A stretch of 64,000 nt of DNA, from contig JAFTNJ010000039.1 of NCBI GenBank assembly GCA_017451915.1, positions 62,001 to 126,000 on the forward strand, written 5' to 3'. Shown here piece by piece: positions 63,339 through 64,000 of the stretch (the stretch's first letter is position 1; the number at the start of each line of letters is the position of its first letter). This DNA is from Clostridia bacterium. Lineage in GTDB: Bacteria; Bacillota; Clostridia; Oscillospirales; CAG-272. The notes beneath the pieces are model-generated. The model saw only the letters and a list, made by a program, of their open reading frames with translations. It was not told where the DNA came from and made no database searches. The translations under genes were made by a program, and so were the position numbers.

Positions 63339-64000
63339 ATGAAAATTACCTGGCTTGGACAGGCCGGTCTTTTGTTTGAAACCGACGGCAAGAAGATCGT
63401 CATTGATCCTTATCTTTCCAATAACGTAACCACCGTAAACCCCAAAAACTACCGACGGGTACCCGTAAACGAGGAGTTCCTGGCCCTCCGGCCCGACGTG
63501 ATCATTTGCACCCACGATCACCTGGATCACGTGGACAAGGAGACCCTGAAATACTACTTTACCTCCGACGCCAAGATGCTGGTTCTTGCCCCCTCCAATG
63601 CCTGGGATATCCTGCGGCAGTACAAGGGCGACAGCAACTACGTGCGCTTTAATCCCGGCACCACCTGGACCGAGGGAAAGGTAACCCTGCGCGCCGTGTA
63701 CGCCGAGCATTCGGATCCCACCGCCATTGGCGTGATCCTGACCGCCGAAGGGCGCAACTACTACATCACCGGGGACACCCTTTACAGCGAGCGTGTGTTT
63801 GAAAGTCTGCCCGATCTGCCCTTGAAGGCTGTGTTCCTGCCCATCAATGGCGTGGGAAACAACATGAACGCCACTGACGCTTCGGCCTTTGCCGCCCGCA
63901 CCGGTGCCACCTACGCCGTGCCCCTGCATTTTGGTCTTTTTGACAACCTGGATCCGCACGCCTTTACCCATCCCCGCCGCGTGATCCCCGAATTTTATCA
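63339..64000 (+). CDS. UlaG-like MBL-fold metal-dependent hydrolase (3' end outside window)
   Basis: The frame opens at ATG 63339 (AAGGGAG 9 bases upstream) and stays open to the window end, at least 220 residues. It reads MKITWLGQAGLLFETDGKKI, then CTHDHLDHVD with His59, His61, Asp63 and His64 as metal ligands. Later come YAEHSDPTAIGV and YITGDTLYSE with the bridging Asp. This resembles UlaG (L-ascorbate-6-phosphate lactonase) and related lactonases, which would fit opening of a lactone before the dehydratase step. The opposite-strand frame here is a shadow. Confidence 0.82.
   Translation, partial: MKITWLGQAGLLFETDGKKIVIDPYLSNNVTTVNPKNYRRVPVNEEFLALRPDVIICTHDHLDHVDKETLKYYFTSDAKMLVLAPSNAWDILRQYKGDSNYVRFNPGTTWTEGKVTLRAVYAEHSDPTAIGVILTAEGRNYYITGDTLYSERVFESLPDLPLKAVFLPINGVGNNMNATDASAFAARTGATYAVPLHFGLFDNLDPHAFTHPRRVIPEFY

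Noticed and set aside
63252-63971. Minus-strand 239-codon open frame at the window end
   Set aside because: The plus strand has an uninterrupted MBL-fold protein with intact metal motif and ribosome site over the same bases.
1-64000. tRNA, rRNA, phage genes or transposases
   Set aside because: None recognised on either strand.

Overview
The window is chromosomal DNA from a low-to-mid GC Gram-positive anaerobe, most likely a gut-type Clostridia (Bacillota) species. The signs are strong AGGAGG-type ribosome sites, TTGACA-17-TATAAT promoters, many lipoproteins with a C-terminal-Cys lipobox, class 1B PyrD/PyrK, a separate AICAR transformylase, and dispersed palindromic elements. I cannot name a species. 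No tRNA, rRNA, CRISPR array, prophage or insertion sequence is visible.

Layout. 1-4.6 kb: the 3' end of lysA, a beta-helix lipoprotein and a divergent glycoside hydrolase family 2 (beta-mannosidase-like) gene. 5-16 kb (minus): a pyrimidine operon pyrC-carB-pyrK-pyrD-(alpha/beta hydrolase)-pyrF-pyrE-pyrB, closed by guaB; one sigma-A promoter precedes pyrC. 16.2-17 kb: a GNAT acetyltransferase with its own promoter and terminator. 17.1-31.7 kb (minus): a purine and one-carbon operon purE-purC-purF-purM-purN-purO-AICARFT-glyA-purD-purLQ-fhs. Its leader contains what I read as a ZTP (pfl) riboswitch with an overlapping intrinsic terminator. 32-34.1 kb: GH43-like and M20 peptidase genes. 34.2-35.9 kb: a visibly AT-rich DUF554-LysR pair. 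36-43 kb: a LysM-CAP secreted protein, an operon of MATE, CDF and acyl-CoA synthetase genes, then comM (yifB). 43.1-57.8 kb: surface proteins, namely a BspA-type leucine-rich lipoprotein, three tandem paralogous lipoproteins of about 1330-1360 residues (GLUG beta-helix, beta-sandwich, metallo-beta-lactamase domain), a DUF3592 membrane protein and a collagen-like lipoprotein. 57.9-64 kb: an AraC regulator divergent from a sugar-acid/glycan operon (GH16, enolase-superfamily dehydratase, second GH16, SDR, UlaG-like MBL hydrolase, the last cut by the window end).

How the genes work together. The two nucleotide operons supply UMP and IMP. guaB at the end of the pyrimidine operon draws IMP toward GMP. 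GlyA and Fhs supply the glycine and formyl-THF used by PurD, PurN and AICARFT, and the riboswitch would switch the operon on when ZTP signals folate shortage. The 58.8-64 kb operon looks like intracellular breakdown of a beta-glycan followed by an oxidative lactone/aldonate route.

The least familiar item is the tandem array of three giant GLUG-MBL lipoproteins (44.1-56.4 kb). Other points worth a second look are a PurF with no N-terminal nucleophile Cys, a PyrB with only the zinc part of PyrI fused to it, a Tritrichomonas-type IMP dehydrogenase, and a palindromic element that always follows gene 3' ends in the same orientation.
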